In this document: piece by piece, positions 17,001 to 29,356 of the stretch
Layout: each line of letters begins with the position of its first letter
Position numbering within the stretch: position 1 is the first letter of the stretch
Assembly: GCA_950295325.1 (NCBI GenBank)
Contig: OX485803.1
Location: forward strand, 35,727,554-35,791,553
Source: Polytrichum commune
Taxonomy: Eukaryota > Streptophyta > Polytrichopsida > Polytrichales > Polytrichaceae
DNA: 64,000 bases
Reading direction: 5' to 3'
Notes under the pieces: model-generated
What the model was told of the DNA's origin: nothing
What the model saw: the letters and a program-made list of their open reading frames with translations, nothing else
The model's database searches: none
Translations under genes and position numbers: made by a program

Positions 17001-18949
17001 AGGGGTGCCCGCGCTAATATCTAGCCCCCTGCTAGATCATATTCCGCCACAATGGCCGAGACTCGGGGGGAGTTTTCAATGCGGAAATGCTAAATTTGGC
17101 GCTGGTCAGTTGTGATGTTCGGTGACCTGGGCGCCATTATTCGGCGATGTGGGGCGCCAAGAATTGAGGCCATAGGGGTGGATGAAAAGTATAGGGGGAT
17201 TATGTCCGGCCTATGTAAGCACCATGCCTTCAATCAAGTGCACAATTTGTGGGAGAATCAAATGATATATATGGGGGCAAGATCTCATATTATATCATTT
17301 TAGTGGCCTCCTAGCTCCATTCCATATTTGCTACTCTATCAATACACGGATAGTTATTCGTGTGTGAACGAATTACATAGGTATCTCGTGGCCCGTTTCT
17401 TGGGTGAATTGCATGAAAATCGGCAATGTTGAGGAGCCCGACTTATTAGGTTAGTTGAAACTCACATAAGATGTGTGGTATGGGTAAATGCAAAATTCTC
17501 AATGGCACAAACTTCACTTGCTTTCCCAACAATGCTCAAAATGACGAGGTCAACTTTATATATGGTGACCGATCGAAGTAGTAAGACTCCAACTTAAAGC
17601 CTTGGCCTTCAATCCCGGCGCTTGTTTTTATATAGTAATATAGACTAAGATGATGAGACCTTTGAGTTTTTCAGAAGCCGTTGTTTTGCCTTTCCCTTTC
17701 ACCATTTGACTTCCACATTCTAAGAGTATATAACAATTGGAGATGACAAAAAGGTAGCATCTACTATTGTGTATTGTTGGTTTTGAAAAAGGACAAACAA
17801 ATAGTCCTCAATTTCACAAACCATGTGTGTTGCTACCATAAAAAAAAATATCTCCATCCACTTTGTCCATGCACAAAAACATGGTTATGTGGGACTTTGA
17901 TTTCCGCTTGGTCTCAGTTCAAAGCAACGGATCCCACATCCATGTATGCACTTGTAACAATCTACCCACACTTACTGGTGCGGGCTATCAATGAACCGTT
18001 CATACCAGCAGGTGCCAATTTTAACGTTGGTTTAGCCAGTGAGAGCCACTAAATGTAACCAGTGTTGGTATTCACTGTTCACTAATGGCCTTCACCAATA
18101 AGTGTGGGGGACTATAAGACACGAAGTGATCATTTCCAATGTTGGCCCCACTACCAAGTTTGGTTTTTTTTGTACTCTCCTTTTGCATATACCAAGTCCA
18201 AATTTTAGGATTTATGAGAACTCATCACACATAATTTGCTCTCTTTTCCAATAAGGCGCGTTTATTTAAATTGATGGCATTCCAATGATGCTCCACCGTG
18301 AGTGGAGAAAAATATTTAGAGCATGTGGCGAATAGACGGGAATACATGTGGTGGTCAACATATGAAAGTCTACCCACTAAACAATGTTATGACTAACTAG
18401 CCAAATTTAAAACTTAACTAATAAAATCAATTTGTCCCTCCACTTTCTCATGTGGTTTATGACACCTTCAAGTACAATCTTTATGGAATCTAGTGTCACT
18501 TATTAATCAAAGTGGCACATTGTTGTGTTGTTTTTATTTAGAAAATGCAAATTTTGAACAATTGTAATCATTCATGTTCTACAATGCCAATTGAACCCAT
18601 TTAACACCGTTACATTATTCAATGATGTACATTCATTATGTGGGCCATTATAATATAACCATGAGATGCAAAACCTTGTGCAAGGAAACCCATATTCAAA
18701 CTGAGCTCCCAATATCTCATGATTCTATTCACAATGGCCACAATGTTGAATAATGTTATGACATGTTGATGAACAAACAAAATATGTAACTTAATACACC
18801 ATTGCACATTTCCAAATAGTATATTCTACTCAATACCGTAAACAATGTAATCCTCTTGATGACCTTGAGTTCCCAATGGTGTAACCCAAGGAGGAGCACA
18901 CCGGAATGCCACTAAGGTAGGTATATGGGTCCCAAATGGTTACTTATCC
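17001..18949. other. Intergenic DNA upstream of the kinase, no gene seen
   Basis: Composition drops back to AT-rich around 17400. No long frames, tRNA-like folds or terminal repeats are evident. The short frames at 17112-17303 and 17774-18052 (plus) have no recognisable domain. Confidence 0.5.
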
Positions 18950-19410
18950 AACTAGCCCACTTCTCATGTGGTATGAAACACATTATTAGTACGGTAAGGT
19001 TAGCAAGTCCAAATGGAGGTCATAGTCACTTCTTCTCATGATTTTTGGTGCTTATATGAATGTCTTGTTTGTTGTGAAAAGCAAAGATTATGGTCCTTGT
19101 AAAGTTGGGATATAGTCCCCCCCCCCCCCCTCCCCTTCCCCATTTGTTGAGAATCGAGCTTAGAATGGTTATTATATTTTGAACATGTAATCCAATCTCT
19201 TATATACCACATGTATATGTGGTACCCTTCAAGTCACATATTAGCTCGCGGATATGATCAAGGTGAAGTGTCCCTCATTCATTCCAACCCCAGAGGTTGG
19301 CATTCTCTCTCTCTCTCTCTCTCTAGTATCCAGTATTGAAACCATACCAAACCACATACCACTCAAGTATAAGTGTTTGATTAGGGTATCTAACCAACTT
19401 AGGCACGTCT
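18950..19410. repeat. Poly-C repeat family (family G), long copy
   Basis: The ordered phrases are ttctcatgtggtatgaaaca, gttagcaagtccaaat, a 14-C run (19117-19130), aacatgtaatccaatctctt, a CT microsatellite (about 19304-19324) and gattagggtatctaacc. The same order, with different insertions, is found at 37790-38150 and, without the C run, at 22890-23230. Confidence 0.65.
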
Positions 19411-19520
19411 ACCTTACGGCCCCCACATCCACAAACAAGACCATGAGAACTCCATACACCGTTGTTTGATTCACTTTCCTAGTATTGATGCAACCCATGG
19501 TGCGGTGGTCATGACTATTA

Positions 19521-19690
19521 CGGCCACTTCACACACAAACCAAGGGCCATGACCGCGGAATGGTGAGGACCCTTGACTATCATCCAAAGGCCGTACCAAG
19601 GGTGATGGGCTACCCACTTTGTGTGGGGTCGGGTCCTCAAACATAGTGTGAAGTGAGAATGGACCATGTTGAGGGACCATTGCATATTTT
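19521..19690. mobile_element. Family A/B-related fragment
   Basis: It starts cggccacttcacacacaaac, continues gggccatgaccgcgg and contains catccaaaggccgtacc, the inverse of the fragment at 9612-9695. It is truncated with no second terminus. Confidence 0.5.
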
Positions 19691-19800
19691 ATTAGTGAGA
19701 AAAGAGGGGCAACCCTACCTCACTAGTTACATATCTTCATTCTCTCTTTTCTCATTATTTTTTTCGAGTTTTACATCGGTGAGGAAGGAAAGAGAGCATG

Positions 19801-20883
19801 ATGGATCACATTGAGAGAAGAAGAAGGATTCTTGTTGCATTAGCTTTATATTGGTGTTTGCACATGATTGTGCAACATGTGCTTGATATGCAAGCATTGG
19901 CACTCGATGGAGAATAGGAAAATGCCCTGATTTTGAGCATTTACTTTGAGGGTATGAAGATGAGCGATCGTAGTGTGTGGGCATTTGAGAGAAATGTAGG
20001 GTTTACGGATAGGTTGTTATTGGGTTCATTCACAGAAAAAATATTTAAACAAAGAACTCGTATATGTCACAATACATTCAAGTTTCTTTGTGAGAAGTTA
20101 GGTCTATATTTGCAAAGGAAGAATACACAAATGAGAGAGACAATTTCAGTTGAGAGTAGAATTGCAATGTAATTACAAAGGCTTGGGATTTGAAATACAT
20201 CGTGTACCATAGGAGAGGTATATGGGGTGGCCGAAAGTACAATTTCAGAAATAATTCGAAATTTTTATAAATTGGTTAGAGTTCATTTGTAAGGGACTTT
20301 TGTACAATTTCCAAGTCCAGCTCGGTTTAGGGTTCTAGTCCATGAATTTGAGGTTCTTCATGGAATTCCTCACATTATAGGAGCAATCGATGGGTCTCAC
20401 ATTCTAATTCTTGCACCTGTAATTGGGGGAGAGGATTAATATTGCAGAAAATCATTTCATTCGGCTTTATTGCAAGGTATAGTAGATATGAAATGTATAT
20501 TTTGGGACTACGAATTTGGATGGGCAAAAAGTATGCATGATTGGACATTGTTTAAATTGATAAAAGTTGGAAGAGATTGCATTAAGGTAATTTCTTACCT
20601 TACAAGATGATTGGAGATTGCGCATATCTAGTGCGACCGTGGATTTATAGTCCATTCAAAGGGTGTGCAGAAAGATTAGAAGGCTATAAAGCAAATTGGA
20701 ATTTTATTCAAAATTCTATCCGCATGTGTGTAGAACGTGTTTTCGAAATCTTGAAAGAAAGATGGAGAATCATTATGAGAAGATCCGATATACCATTACG
20801 GCATATGGTTGATGTAGTAGGTACATATATTGTACTATACAATATGTGTAATATTGGAAAAGACAAATATGATATAAAATGAA
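19801..20883 (+). pseudogene. PIF/Harbinger transposase (DDE superfamily 4), broken
   Basis: One frame runs from ATG 19801 to about 20600, with stops near 19915, 20170, 20189, 20291 and 20437, then a frameshift into 20607-20883. Family marks are clear: an N-terminal helical segment with FKFLCEKLG, a helix-turn-helix-like stretch GEVYGVAESTISEIIRNFY (about 20214-20270), the first catalytic Asp in IGAIDGSH (about 20383-20400), the second in GDCAYLVRPW (Asp at about 20616) and the Glu in VERVFEILKERWRII (about 20733). These are the DDE residues of plant PIF/Harbinger transposases. Multiple stops make it non-functional. Conservation between the stops suggests decay after a fairly recent active copy. 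Confidence 0.9.
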
Positions 20884-21211
20884 TAGAAGAAGCTGAAAGA
20901 TAATTGAGTAGACGTGTAGAGAATAGATCATTGGGAGAAAGATAAGAAATGAGGGTTGAATTAGCAGCTATAGGTGAGGTCATAAATATTAGTATCACAA
21001 AAATGATACAAGAATAGCATAATTAATTCACAAAAATACTGAAATTTTCTTCATAAAAGAAAATGAAAAAGACAAAGATTTAATGATAAAAGCTACAAAT
21101 ATGCATAAAGTAATAGCTAAATCTTTATGGCAAATCAAACTTCAGAAAAATTCAAACCTGTAATTTTAGGATATGGATACATATTTTAATATGAGCCTCT
21201 AACTATAACTT

Positions 21212-22509
21212 CTATACTAAAGCTGTCATATGAGCATCCATATTTTTCAGTAAATATGTTGTTGCCTGAAAAGATGCAATCAAATTTGAAGAATTACAAA
21301 CTATTTGTTCTAGAAACCCTTCCATTTTGTCCTTTGTAGCGTTTGCATGTGAATTCTGTTGTGTGGTCTGTATACTGTGATGGTCATCATCTTCTTGAGA
21401 ATTTGCTGGCATCTGGAGGACCACATTTGCACGCTATCTATTTCACATGTTCATCTGCTCATAGTACTGACATTCTCGTCTATCATGTCCTAAAATTTCA
21501 TTTGAACATTTATCATTTTTGTATTCTATTAGCAAGACCTTATATTCCTTTTTACATGCTAACCATGTTATTCCAAAATTACGTAGAGTGAATACCATAC
21601 GAGCATGCAGTTTAATCCAAGCATTTATTCATGTTCCAGATTGCAACAACAATAAAAATCAATATAATGGAATATAATATAATAATGTATAATGAAAATA
21701 AATACAATATGCTAAAAACTCTACCAACTAGAAGAGAGAGACAAGTACGTCTATACCACCTACTAAGGCTTTTATCCCTAGCGAAAAGGTCTCGAGTTCG
21801 AAATTCGGTGCCCCCGATTCGGCTAAGTCCTCAGTGGGGGGGAAAAAAAGGCCCGGGACAGACGACAAAGGTCAAGGCCTTTAAAAATGCCCAATTGGCC
21901 CAATTTGCATCTAAATTTTTATACTTTCATTCAATTTATGCTTTTGAAATTAACAACAATCAATCTAGTATACAAATGCATACATTGTTTTCTTGCAGAT
22001 TTGGCAAATTTTACAGATTCCATCTCACCGCGAATGGCTATAAGGGTTTCAATCTCATAATATCTTCATTTAATTGGAGTTTCTTCTTCACCTTCCGAAT
22101 CTTCCAAATCCACTTCATCCATTTTATTTTTATTTTTTTTGTGCTCCTTTTGATTTTGTAGGTACTGCCTTACTTCTCTTCTTCTTGCCAATATCATCAT
22201 CTTTCCTAGAAGTATGATGCTCTAATGTCCTCTAATGCTTACTTCTCTACTGCTATCTACATTTTGTGGTTGACTCCACGACATCCAAGAAGAATTTTGG
22301 CTCCATTGTTGGGTTTCGGATCCATTCACATCTTGCGAAAATTTTGCCATTGAAGAAAAAAAATTGTCAACTTCAATCGCACATACAACATACTCTAACC
22401 ACTTCGATTTTTGGGCATGTGGGAGAAACGGCCATATGCCTCCTTTTAACAACTGTACCCTGGAAAAGTTACTGTTGGATAAAAATATTAAAATAATCTT
22501 GACAGCCAT
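21212..22509 (-). pseudogene. Probable Harbinger ORF1 (Myb/SANT-like accessory protein) remnant
   Basis: PIF/Harbinger elements carry a second gene for a DNA-binding accessory protein. Here a minus-strand remnant lies convergent to the transposase: 22509-22222 gives a Trp/Gln/Ser-rich segment, 22190-22040 gives a lysine-rich KKKRSK stretch followed by stops, and 21424-21212 gives a C-terminal helix segment. The order and composition fit the C-terminal half of such proteins. The SANT domain itself is not visible, so the call rests largely on position. A tRNA-like insertion (21745-21890) splits it. Confidence 0.45.
21745..21890 (+). mobile_element. tRNA-related SINE-like insertion
   Basis: It holds a pol III B-box-like gagttcgaaattc (21794-21806) about 45 bases after a possible A-box stretch (ctactaaggcttttatccc), followed by a GC-rich segment and an A run. 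It differs in composition from the Harbinger remnant around it. It could also be a decayed tRNA-derived part of another element. No target duplication was found. Confidence 0.35.
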
Positions 22510-22524
22510 TTACAGTTGTTTCAC

Positions 22525-22784
22525 TGCCATGGTCTGCCGGAATTTGCGTCAGGCCTACCTCTTGGAGGTGGGCCTAATGCAAATTTCGGCAGACCATACA
22601 CCCTTATTCATTGCCTGCCATGTAGGACTCCATGTAGACTTTTCATCCACAAACTTTTCTTTGGTCCTTTAGGCCTCCACCTCCTAGTGTGAAGTCAACT
22701 TGGACGGTCCCCGCCTTTTCGACCAATGAGAGCTCTTCCTTTGCCGTGGTCATGGGCCTTTAGTCTTGTGTGTGAAGTGGCCCT
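22525..22784. mobile_element. Family B repeat, fuller copy
   Basis: It ends gtgtgtgaagtggccct and runs opposite to the copy at 9119-9370. It contains its own inverted repeat: atggtctgccggaatttgcg (from 22529) is answered by cgcaaatt-like sequence ending gcagaccat (about 22592), around the centre phrase cctacctcttggaggtgggc. The outer end matches family A. Confidence 0.6.
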
Positions 22785-22889
22785 TAGGCATACTGATGCA
22801 TTTCATGTGAAGGTGATTGGGTTCGAATCCTCATAAACACCTCTCCGCAATCAATAAGGTTTGTAAGTGTTAAGAAAGGTGGGTCTTAA

Positions 22890-23230
22890 TTGGTTACTAT
22901 TCTCACTTATCATAGGATACAAAACACACAATCAATACAAGATGTGTAGCAATTCTAAAACAAGGCTGTGGTGACTTTCCTCATCATTCTTGGCGCTCGA
23001 ATAATTATATTATTCATCATTGAGGAGAACATTTGTGTGCTCATTAACTAGTTGCACATATAGCTCATTAAAGTACGGTTTAAAGTACTTTTGACACGTA
23101 GTCCAGTATGGTTTGAGCATGTGTGTTTTTGCTATTTTTACTTGGGTTCACATTTACCCGTATATCACTCAAATATAGGTGTTCGATTGAGAAAGTAACC
23201 ATATTTGGTACGTCTACTTTAGGCGGAGAT
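22890..23230. repeat. Poly-C repeat family (family G), copy lacking the C run
   Basis: It shares catcattcttggcgctcg-type and gttcgattgagaaagtaacc phrases with the copies at 2790, 18950 and 37790. The position equivalent to the C run here reads gcacatatagctc, so the homopolymer is not obligatory. Confidence 0.55.
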
Positions 23231-23898
23231 TATTTTAAGAGTTAAGCCTTCTTATGGGAGACCTTCACCACTCAATTTTTTTTCTAGGTACTTGCTCATG
23301 TGTGTGAAGGAGATAGTAAAAACAAATTACCGCTTCGGAGTTTGTGAGAGATTGGTATCAACTTTTCAACATAAGATTCTCCTCAACCTCAACCCCAACA
23401 TTAGCCATGTAGGCCCCCATGGGAAATGATATTTTTGTTGCTTAAAGTGTATTCCTACCACTCCCATGTTGATCCACATGTTCCGTGTTTTGGGTACTCA
23501 TTCACCCCAAATAGACCAGATGACAAACAAGTGTGGTCGATGGGTGCATCCACTTTCTAATCGTGCAAGGGGGTAATTAATGTTCCGCTATAAGATGCGG
23601 TCTAATAAAAGATAGGGTCACATTGCATGTTTCAAAGTAGAAATCAAGGAACAATAACAATTTTTGGGTATCGAAAATTCATGTTGAGAATAGAATCGGT
23701 ATATTCCAATGATGTTTATCAAACATATGGAACATCCCATGAATATGCACATTAATTCATAAGCCCATGGAAATACCCCCATAACTCATGTGGTTTGTAT
23801 CTCCACAAAGAAGTGACTCCCCCCCCCCCCTCGTAAAATTGTGTTAGAAACCTTCATGAAATCAATTCTCATAGTGTGACTAGTTCAATCACGTTTTA

Positions 23899-24477
23899 GG
23901 TTGAATACGATTCTAGAATGCATGCAAGCACTCAATAATATTGAAAACCACAATTCAAGGCTGAACTAGGTAATTGATAGCCGACAATCAAAAGTGTTGG
24001 ATTAAGACGCATCTACCGTATGCAAAGTGACACCTTTGAATTTTCATGAAAGAGGGGCGAAAATTTCTACAAAGCGCTCCCGTTGGGAAGGTCCAATAGG
24101 ACTCGATATCCGAACCACAACGACTTGTATATGGAGTTGTTTATGATATATTCTTTGTTAAGGAAAGAAAGAAATGCAATTCCTTGAAATGAAGGTTGAA
24201 TACAATTTCATAATGCATGCAAGCACTCAATGATATTGAACACCACAATTCAAGGTTGAACTAGATAATCGATAGCCGACAATCAAAAGTGTTGGATTAA
24301 GACGCATCTACCATATGCAAAGTGACACCTTTGAGCTTTCATGAAAGAGGGGTGACAATTTCTACAAAGCGATCATGTTGGAAAGGTCCAATAGGACTTG
24401 ATCTCCAAACCACAATGACCTATATAAGGAGTTGTTTATGATATATTATTTGTTAAGGAAAGAAAGAAATGAAGAAA
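23899..24477. repeat. Tandem duplication of about 295 bp
   Basis: Unit 1 (23899-24193) and unit 2 (24194-24477) both start ggttgaatac and proceed through catgcaagcactcaat, gatagccgacaatcaaaag, cctttgaa/gcttttcatgaaag and ggagttgtttatgatatatt to ggaaagaaagaaatg. The copies differ at scattered positions but are collinear throughout. No coding potential is seen in either. Confidence 0.9.
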
Positions 24478-25722
24478 GGAAGTAAGCCTAAGGGGACTTG
24501 GATGTTGCCATAGATGGAGACAACCATGATGTTGCCACGGGCATGATTTATGGTGTTGATTTACATTTGAGTTAGTCTAATTTTATATTTAATTTTGAAA
24601 CGAGGACCACAAAATTCGGAAGGAATTGGAAGAATGTTACCTCTTTTGAAAGGTGAACACTTTGGACTAGATAATAGCACTTGTATCATTGAGCATGGTT
24701 GTACATGTGAGCTTGCAGCTATGTTCAAGATGAAGCGTCTCTCATTCACACCGACCCCACGAAACCAACGTCATTTATTTTTTATTTTTTCCATATTACA
24801 TAACCAACAATAAGAGACTGGACGACAAGCAACATAAGCGGTGAGTTGTCCACTCACTCGAGTTGGTTATCAATCATAACCAACTAGTTCATGGACATGA
24901 TCTTGGAATTATGGATGATATTGCGCCTCCATTGATGATTTTTTTTAAATAGCTCTTATGCTCTTGGATCAGCGATTGGTTACGAACCTATAACCATTTC
25001 CCCCACATGGTTGCTTTCAAATATTTGGTTCACCCCAAGTGGCCAAGTACAATGGGTGGAGTAGAGTGGTATGGTGCACCAAAACATCCAGCACTAAGGT
25101 CACCCATCCTAGGACTATTTCGACCTTGTAGTTTGTCAGGATAATTCTCACTAGATCCAAGTTAAGCCTTGGGTTTAAGCCACCTTTTTGGCTTGGGGTT
25201 TGTGGCATTTGTGTAAACTCATCCATGGTGAATGAAGGGGCTCGAGTAAACAAAAGTCTCTTACAAGGTTGAGGGCCGATTCATTCCAATTGGAGTCCAT
25301 TACACATTTTATGATATTTAGTTTCACATGCGTCATAGTGTCACTAACCCTGTTTCGAGTCATACCCTAACCCTGTTACAATGTTGATCAACAACTTCAC
25401 CATTAGTGGCACCTCATGACATTTGCCATTGAAGTGTGCTTATTAATATCTCGCCATGAGTATGTTCAATAATGTTGTGAGTCGTATGCCAATGTTAGAC
25501 AATGGTCTACAAGTTGACTAAAATGCACACAAATGACATTTGACATCTAAGTATTCTCAAGATTATCTCCTTCTTGCATGCTAAAAATGTAAACACATGG
25601 CACTTGCCACTGGTATGCTCAATAATATCTTCCCCATGCATATCGAAATGCAAAACCATCAATTCAAGTATCCCAATACATATGGACTCTATGAATGTTA
25701 CAAGTCGGGAGTAGCAAAAAAT
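24478..25722. other. Intergenic DNA, no gene seen
   Basis: The short frames at 24561-24749 and 25017-25253 have no domain. The part at about 25080-25200 shares phrases with 7970-8060, and 25500-25660 resembles the hairpin locus at 39853-39932. Confidence 0.45.
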
Positions 25723-26706
25723 TAACATACATAGAATTATAATAAGTAACACTTATAGAATTCATACCGATGATTAATAACATTTATATAAATAAAACTT
25801 AAAATTTCAAAAAATGAAGAACATAACATTTTATTAAAATAAAAATAAGAATCATAATCATAATACATAATTAAACTAAACTAATTGAAAGAAGTAATCT
25901 GCATAGTATTAACTTGACGAAATTCTTCCAACTAAACTAACCAAAAGAAAGAGTCTATAGTAGTCTAACGAGAAGCTTCCAAATGATGAGATGAAACTTC
26001 CTTCTGGAGTCCTTGAATGCTCTTGATGTGTGATAGGGCATCATTTGGTATGTGTTCAAACTATTTCTTCAAAGTCTTTAAAGAACACTCAACAACACTC
26101 AAGTCCCATACCTCAACTTGATTGCCGATGGATGGTTGAACAACAAATGAATTTGCTTACAATTACAAAATTGCAATTTTTTGGGAAAAAAAAGGAAAAA
26201 TCAAATCAAATTCAGGCTCCATACCCTTGATTGATCCACAAACGTGTTGACTAACAATTTTCTAGCAATTTCTTGAAAAGAAAAAAGAAAGACATAAAAA
26301 AAACTCCATACAATACATGCGCATGCCTGATTGTTGACCCTGATTGTTGCGCCCAACAAGCACCCCAACTCCCAAACCTTCTATGTCTGCCATCTCCTCT
26401 CCCACATTGCTTGAAAGTGTACAAGGAGGGAGGATCTCTAAACAAGAGAGAAAATTTGACTTGTTCGCAAAGAATATGGGATAAATGTGATTACATGTTT
26501 AAAATGTATGGTCTCATATATTAACTTGAATTTCTCAAAATTAACACTTATAAAGGTGCAATTAACAAAGAAGGGAGTAGAGCATGTTATAACACTTAAC
26601 ACATAACACTCACTAGTCTTACCAATTGTGTTTTTGTAGGGGAGTAAAATTTTCTTAACATATATGAAATTATAATGCTTATAGGGGTAACACTTATAGA
26701 GTCATG
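25723..26706 (-). mobile_element. pogo-like (Tc1/mariner superfamily) transposon remnant
   Basis: On the minus strand at about 26100-25930 the translation gives a helical segment, then HHLEAS and, after a stop, TTIDSFF. A Q-T-x-I-D-x-F-F tail after a leucine-rich helix is typical of pogo-type transposase C-termini, and the element at 49079 has the equivalent TIDSYF. Near the two ends (25723 and 26659) the phrase aacata-at-gaaattataat with taacacttataga occurs in direct orientation. Clear inverted termini were not found, so the limits are approximate. Confidence 0.5.
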
Positions 26707-26987
26707 AATGTATGCTACGCTAAATGTCTTAATGTAACTAATATGTCACTTAAATATGTTGATGAATAATATTATGTTGGCAATTAGTGGTCGGGACACT
26801 TTAAAACCTATAGGTGTCTAGTTTAGGCCATTCACACATAATGTACGTGACCAAAAAAACCACAAACGGTGTAAACTAATCTAGGATCTTTGATACCATG
26901 TTTGGAGTCAGATGATCTAAACATAGTTGTTTTGTAGTATAAAATAGTTCGTTGCAGTTTCACCTTGCTAATGGATGACTTTATCAC

Positions 26988-27262
26988 TAGTAGAAAAGTA
27001 TGCCCAACTATTTGACCAGCTTGATCTGTAGTTGCTAAACAACTACAGATTTTTCTTCTTCATTTTGAGACTAAAAGTTTAAGAATTTGGGCGTGTGTAA
27101 TATACGGTCGGAAAGGTAATTTCAAGACCTTTCCAACCATATATTACACGCCCCAACTTCCTAACATTTTAGTCACTAAACCAAAATACAAAACTTATAA
27201 TTATTTAGAGACTGCAGATCACACTGGTCAAAAGAACTGCAACCGATTTTGACTGTGATTTT
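26988..27262. mobile_element. Foldback element with about 130-bp arms
   Basis: Left arm 26988-27117 and right arm 27127-27262 are inverted copies around a 9-base centre. The inner part matches best: gcgtgtgtaatatacgg against its inverse at 27127-27154. The outer parts match through ttgacca, gatctg-agt, gactaaaa. The left tip reads cactagtagaaaa, as in many plant CACTA termini, but the right tip does not mirror it. There is no coding capacity. Confidence 0.75.
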
Positions 27263-28257
27263 TTTTGGCATAGCTTCTAATAATGTACGTAGACACCACA
27301 AATCCTTATCCAACTTCTTTGTCACCTACACTATATACTACAACCGTATTGCTGCAACTATTCTCTTGATGTGGTTCAATAATTACTTGGTACAATGGTT
27401 GTAGCAATTCTACTTATATGAAATTGTTAACAGAACAAACTAAATATGGACTTGAAAGGATACTTTTTTTTTCTTCTTTTTTTCTTAACAAGTACACTTG
27501 TGTACAACAATCACACCCAACAATCATGTGTTACACAACTTACAAGCAATAGCACTTGCATCATTTGGTTTCCAAGTATGATGTATGATATGGAGCGTAC
27601 TCTTTGCTCTACGGCAAGGTGTACGTTTGTATTTCAATGGACCTTAAACACTCCTCAAGTATAGATTGTTACCACACATTGTACACCAACCACTAAAACA
27701 AAGGGTTGCTAAACCGGGTAACACTATTTTAAAGAGTACTAATCTTTCTATATGTCTCACATGTTCACTCTACACGACAAACTTTGAATTATGAATTCCA
27801 CGATCATAATTAATATCTTATAATACGCAAAGTTTTACATAAACAATTAAAGTTGAAGTTGAAATAAGTTTATATGGTCAAGGATTGTTAGATATGGATA
27901 GTTGACTCCCTTACAAAGACATAACATTATTAAGCAATGTGTGTATCATTCATGTGGGTCCAGAATATGATCATGAGATGCTTCAACCTAGTGCAAGGAG
28001 TCTATGGAATTTTGAAACTCACCTCTCTAAAAGTTGCATATTTGATGGGGTGGAAGGTTCCAGAAGGGAGAGAACATCCTTAAATTGGTGATAATGATAA
28101 TGCGTAGAAGCTCAGTTTGTTATATTTCACTTTTTAATTGGTGATATGGGATTCAATAGAGGTGCTTGTATTGACAATGTATGGTCAAGCTCTTATACTC
28201 AATCCATAGTTTAGTTATGGACCTTGCATATACATAATATATGTTGACCATAGACCC

Positions 28258-28744
28258 AAGGGCCAATTTACAACATGGCCAAGGGCCATGGCACCAAAAT
28301 TGTGAGGGCCCTTGAAATTCATCCAAAGGCTATATTGTGGGAGACATCGAATCACGAGTCATCGCGGGTGTTCAAGTGTAGTGTAAAGTTATACACGACC
28401 ATGCTCTCATTTGAATGCTATTTGGTTATCATCCCTATTTGTGTGGGCCCTTACACACAATAAGTTATACTAAGTAAAGGGTGGTATATCTTAAAGTGAT
28501 ACGATCTCCCACTTCCATACGAATTTCATCTCGACATAAAATCAAATAGACCGCAAAACTTCATCCATTTCCCACCATGAGGAATCCATTAAACTTGTGT
28601 AGTCATTCAAACTTCCTTGGCCCATTAGATCCGCAACCTTGAATAAAAAGTGAAGTGGGGAAGTCTTGGCCTTTTCCACCAATGAGAGATTAAAATGTAT
28701 TCATGGTCCACTATGGGTCCTCAAGCTCTAGTGTAAGGTGGCCC
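28258..28744. mobile_element. Family A, old divergent copy
   Basis: It starts agggccaatttacaacatgg and ends agtgtaaggtggccct, with the family order in between (catccaaaggc, aatgctatttggtt, aggaatcc, ccttttccaccaatgagag). It is more diverged than the other copies, so it is probably an older insertion. Confidence 0.7.
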
Positions 28745-28886
28745 TTGGGGTGCTTGGGTCATCACTTGTAGAGGAAGGAGAATAAGATTTTATGTCATCC
28801 CCCTCCCTCTTTGAAGGTATTGGTAGTGGAGATGGGAGTGCACTTTGCTCACGAACTTTGCTTATGCTTGATTATATGGAAATGCT

Positions 28887-29356
28887 ACGGTCACTTCACA
28901 CACGAGACTGAGAGCCCGTGACCATTACACCTCAAGCACTCTCATTGGTGGAGAAGGCGGAGCCGGTTCAAGTTCGCTTCACACCACGCTTGAGGGACCA
29001 ACGGAGTACGTGAATGCAAGATGGATGTAAAGTCTAAATGGATTCCTACATGGCATCAAATGGGTCATCTTCCATGGTCATGAAATTATTTTTAAAAACC
29101 ACCTCTTGAAAGTAGGTCTAACACAAAACCTGGAGACCATGGCACTCCAAACGCTCACGACCATATATTTATTATATTTTAACATGTGTGAGGACCCGCA
29201 TGAACAAATATTCATTGATATAGCAATTGGATGAGGGCCCTGTCACATATGGCTTCGCACTACACTTGAGGGTCCATAACCACACTACATGATTTTGAAG
29301 GTGTCTTGGGACAACCTTTGGACACTTTGTTTTAGTCTCTCACGATTTCATGATCA
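28887..29356. mobile_element. Family A copy, cut off on the right by LINE sequence
   Basis: It begins acggtcacttcacacacgag and follows the family order up to ctcacgatttcatgatcac, where the outer end should follow but LINE-derived sequence begins. The loss of the terminus is best explained by a rearrangement or insertion at 29350. Confidence 0.75.

Noticed and set aside
22800-22870. tRNA-like gggttcgaatcc phrase
   Set aside because: No A box at the right distance and no cloverleaf can be drawn. It is probably a chance or decayed SINE piece.
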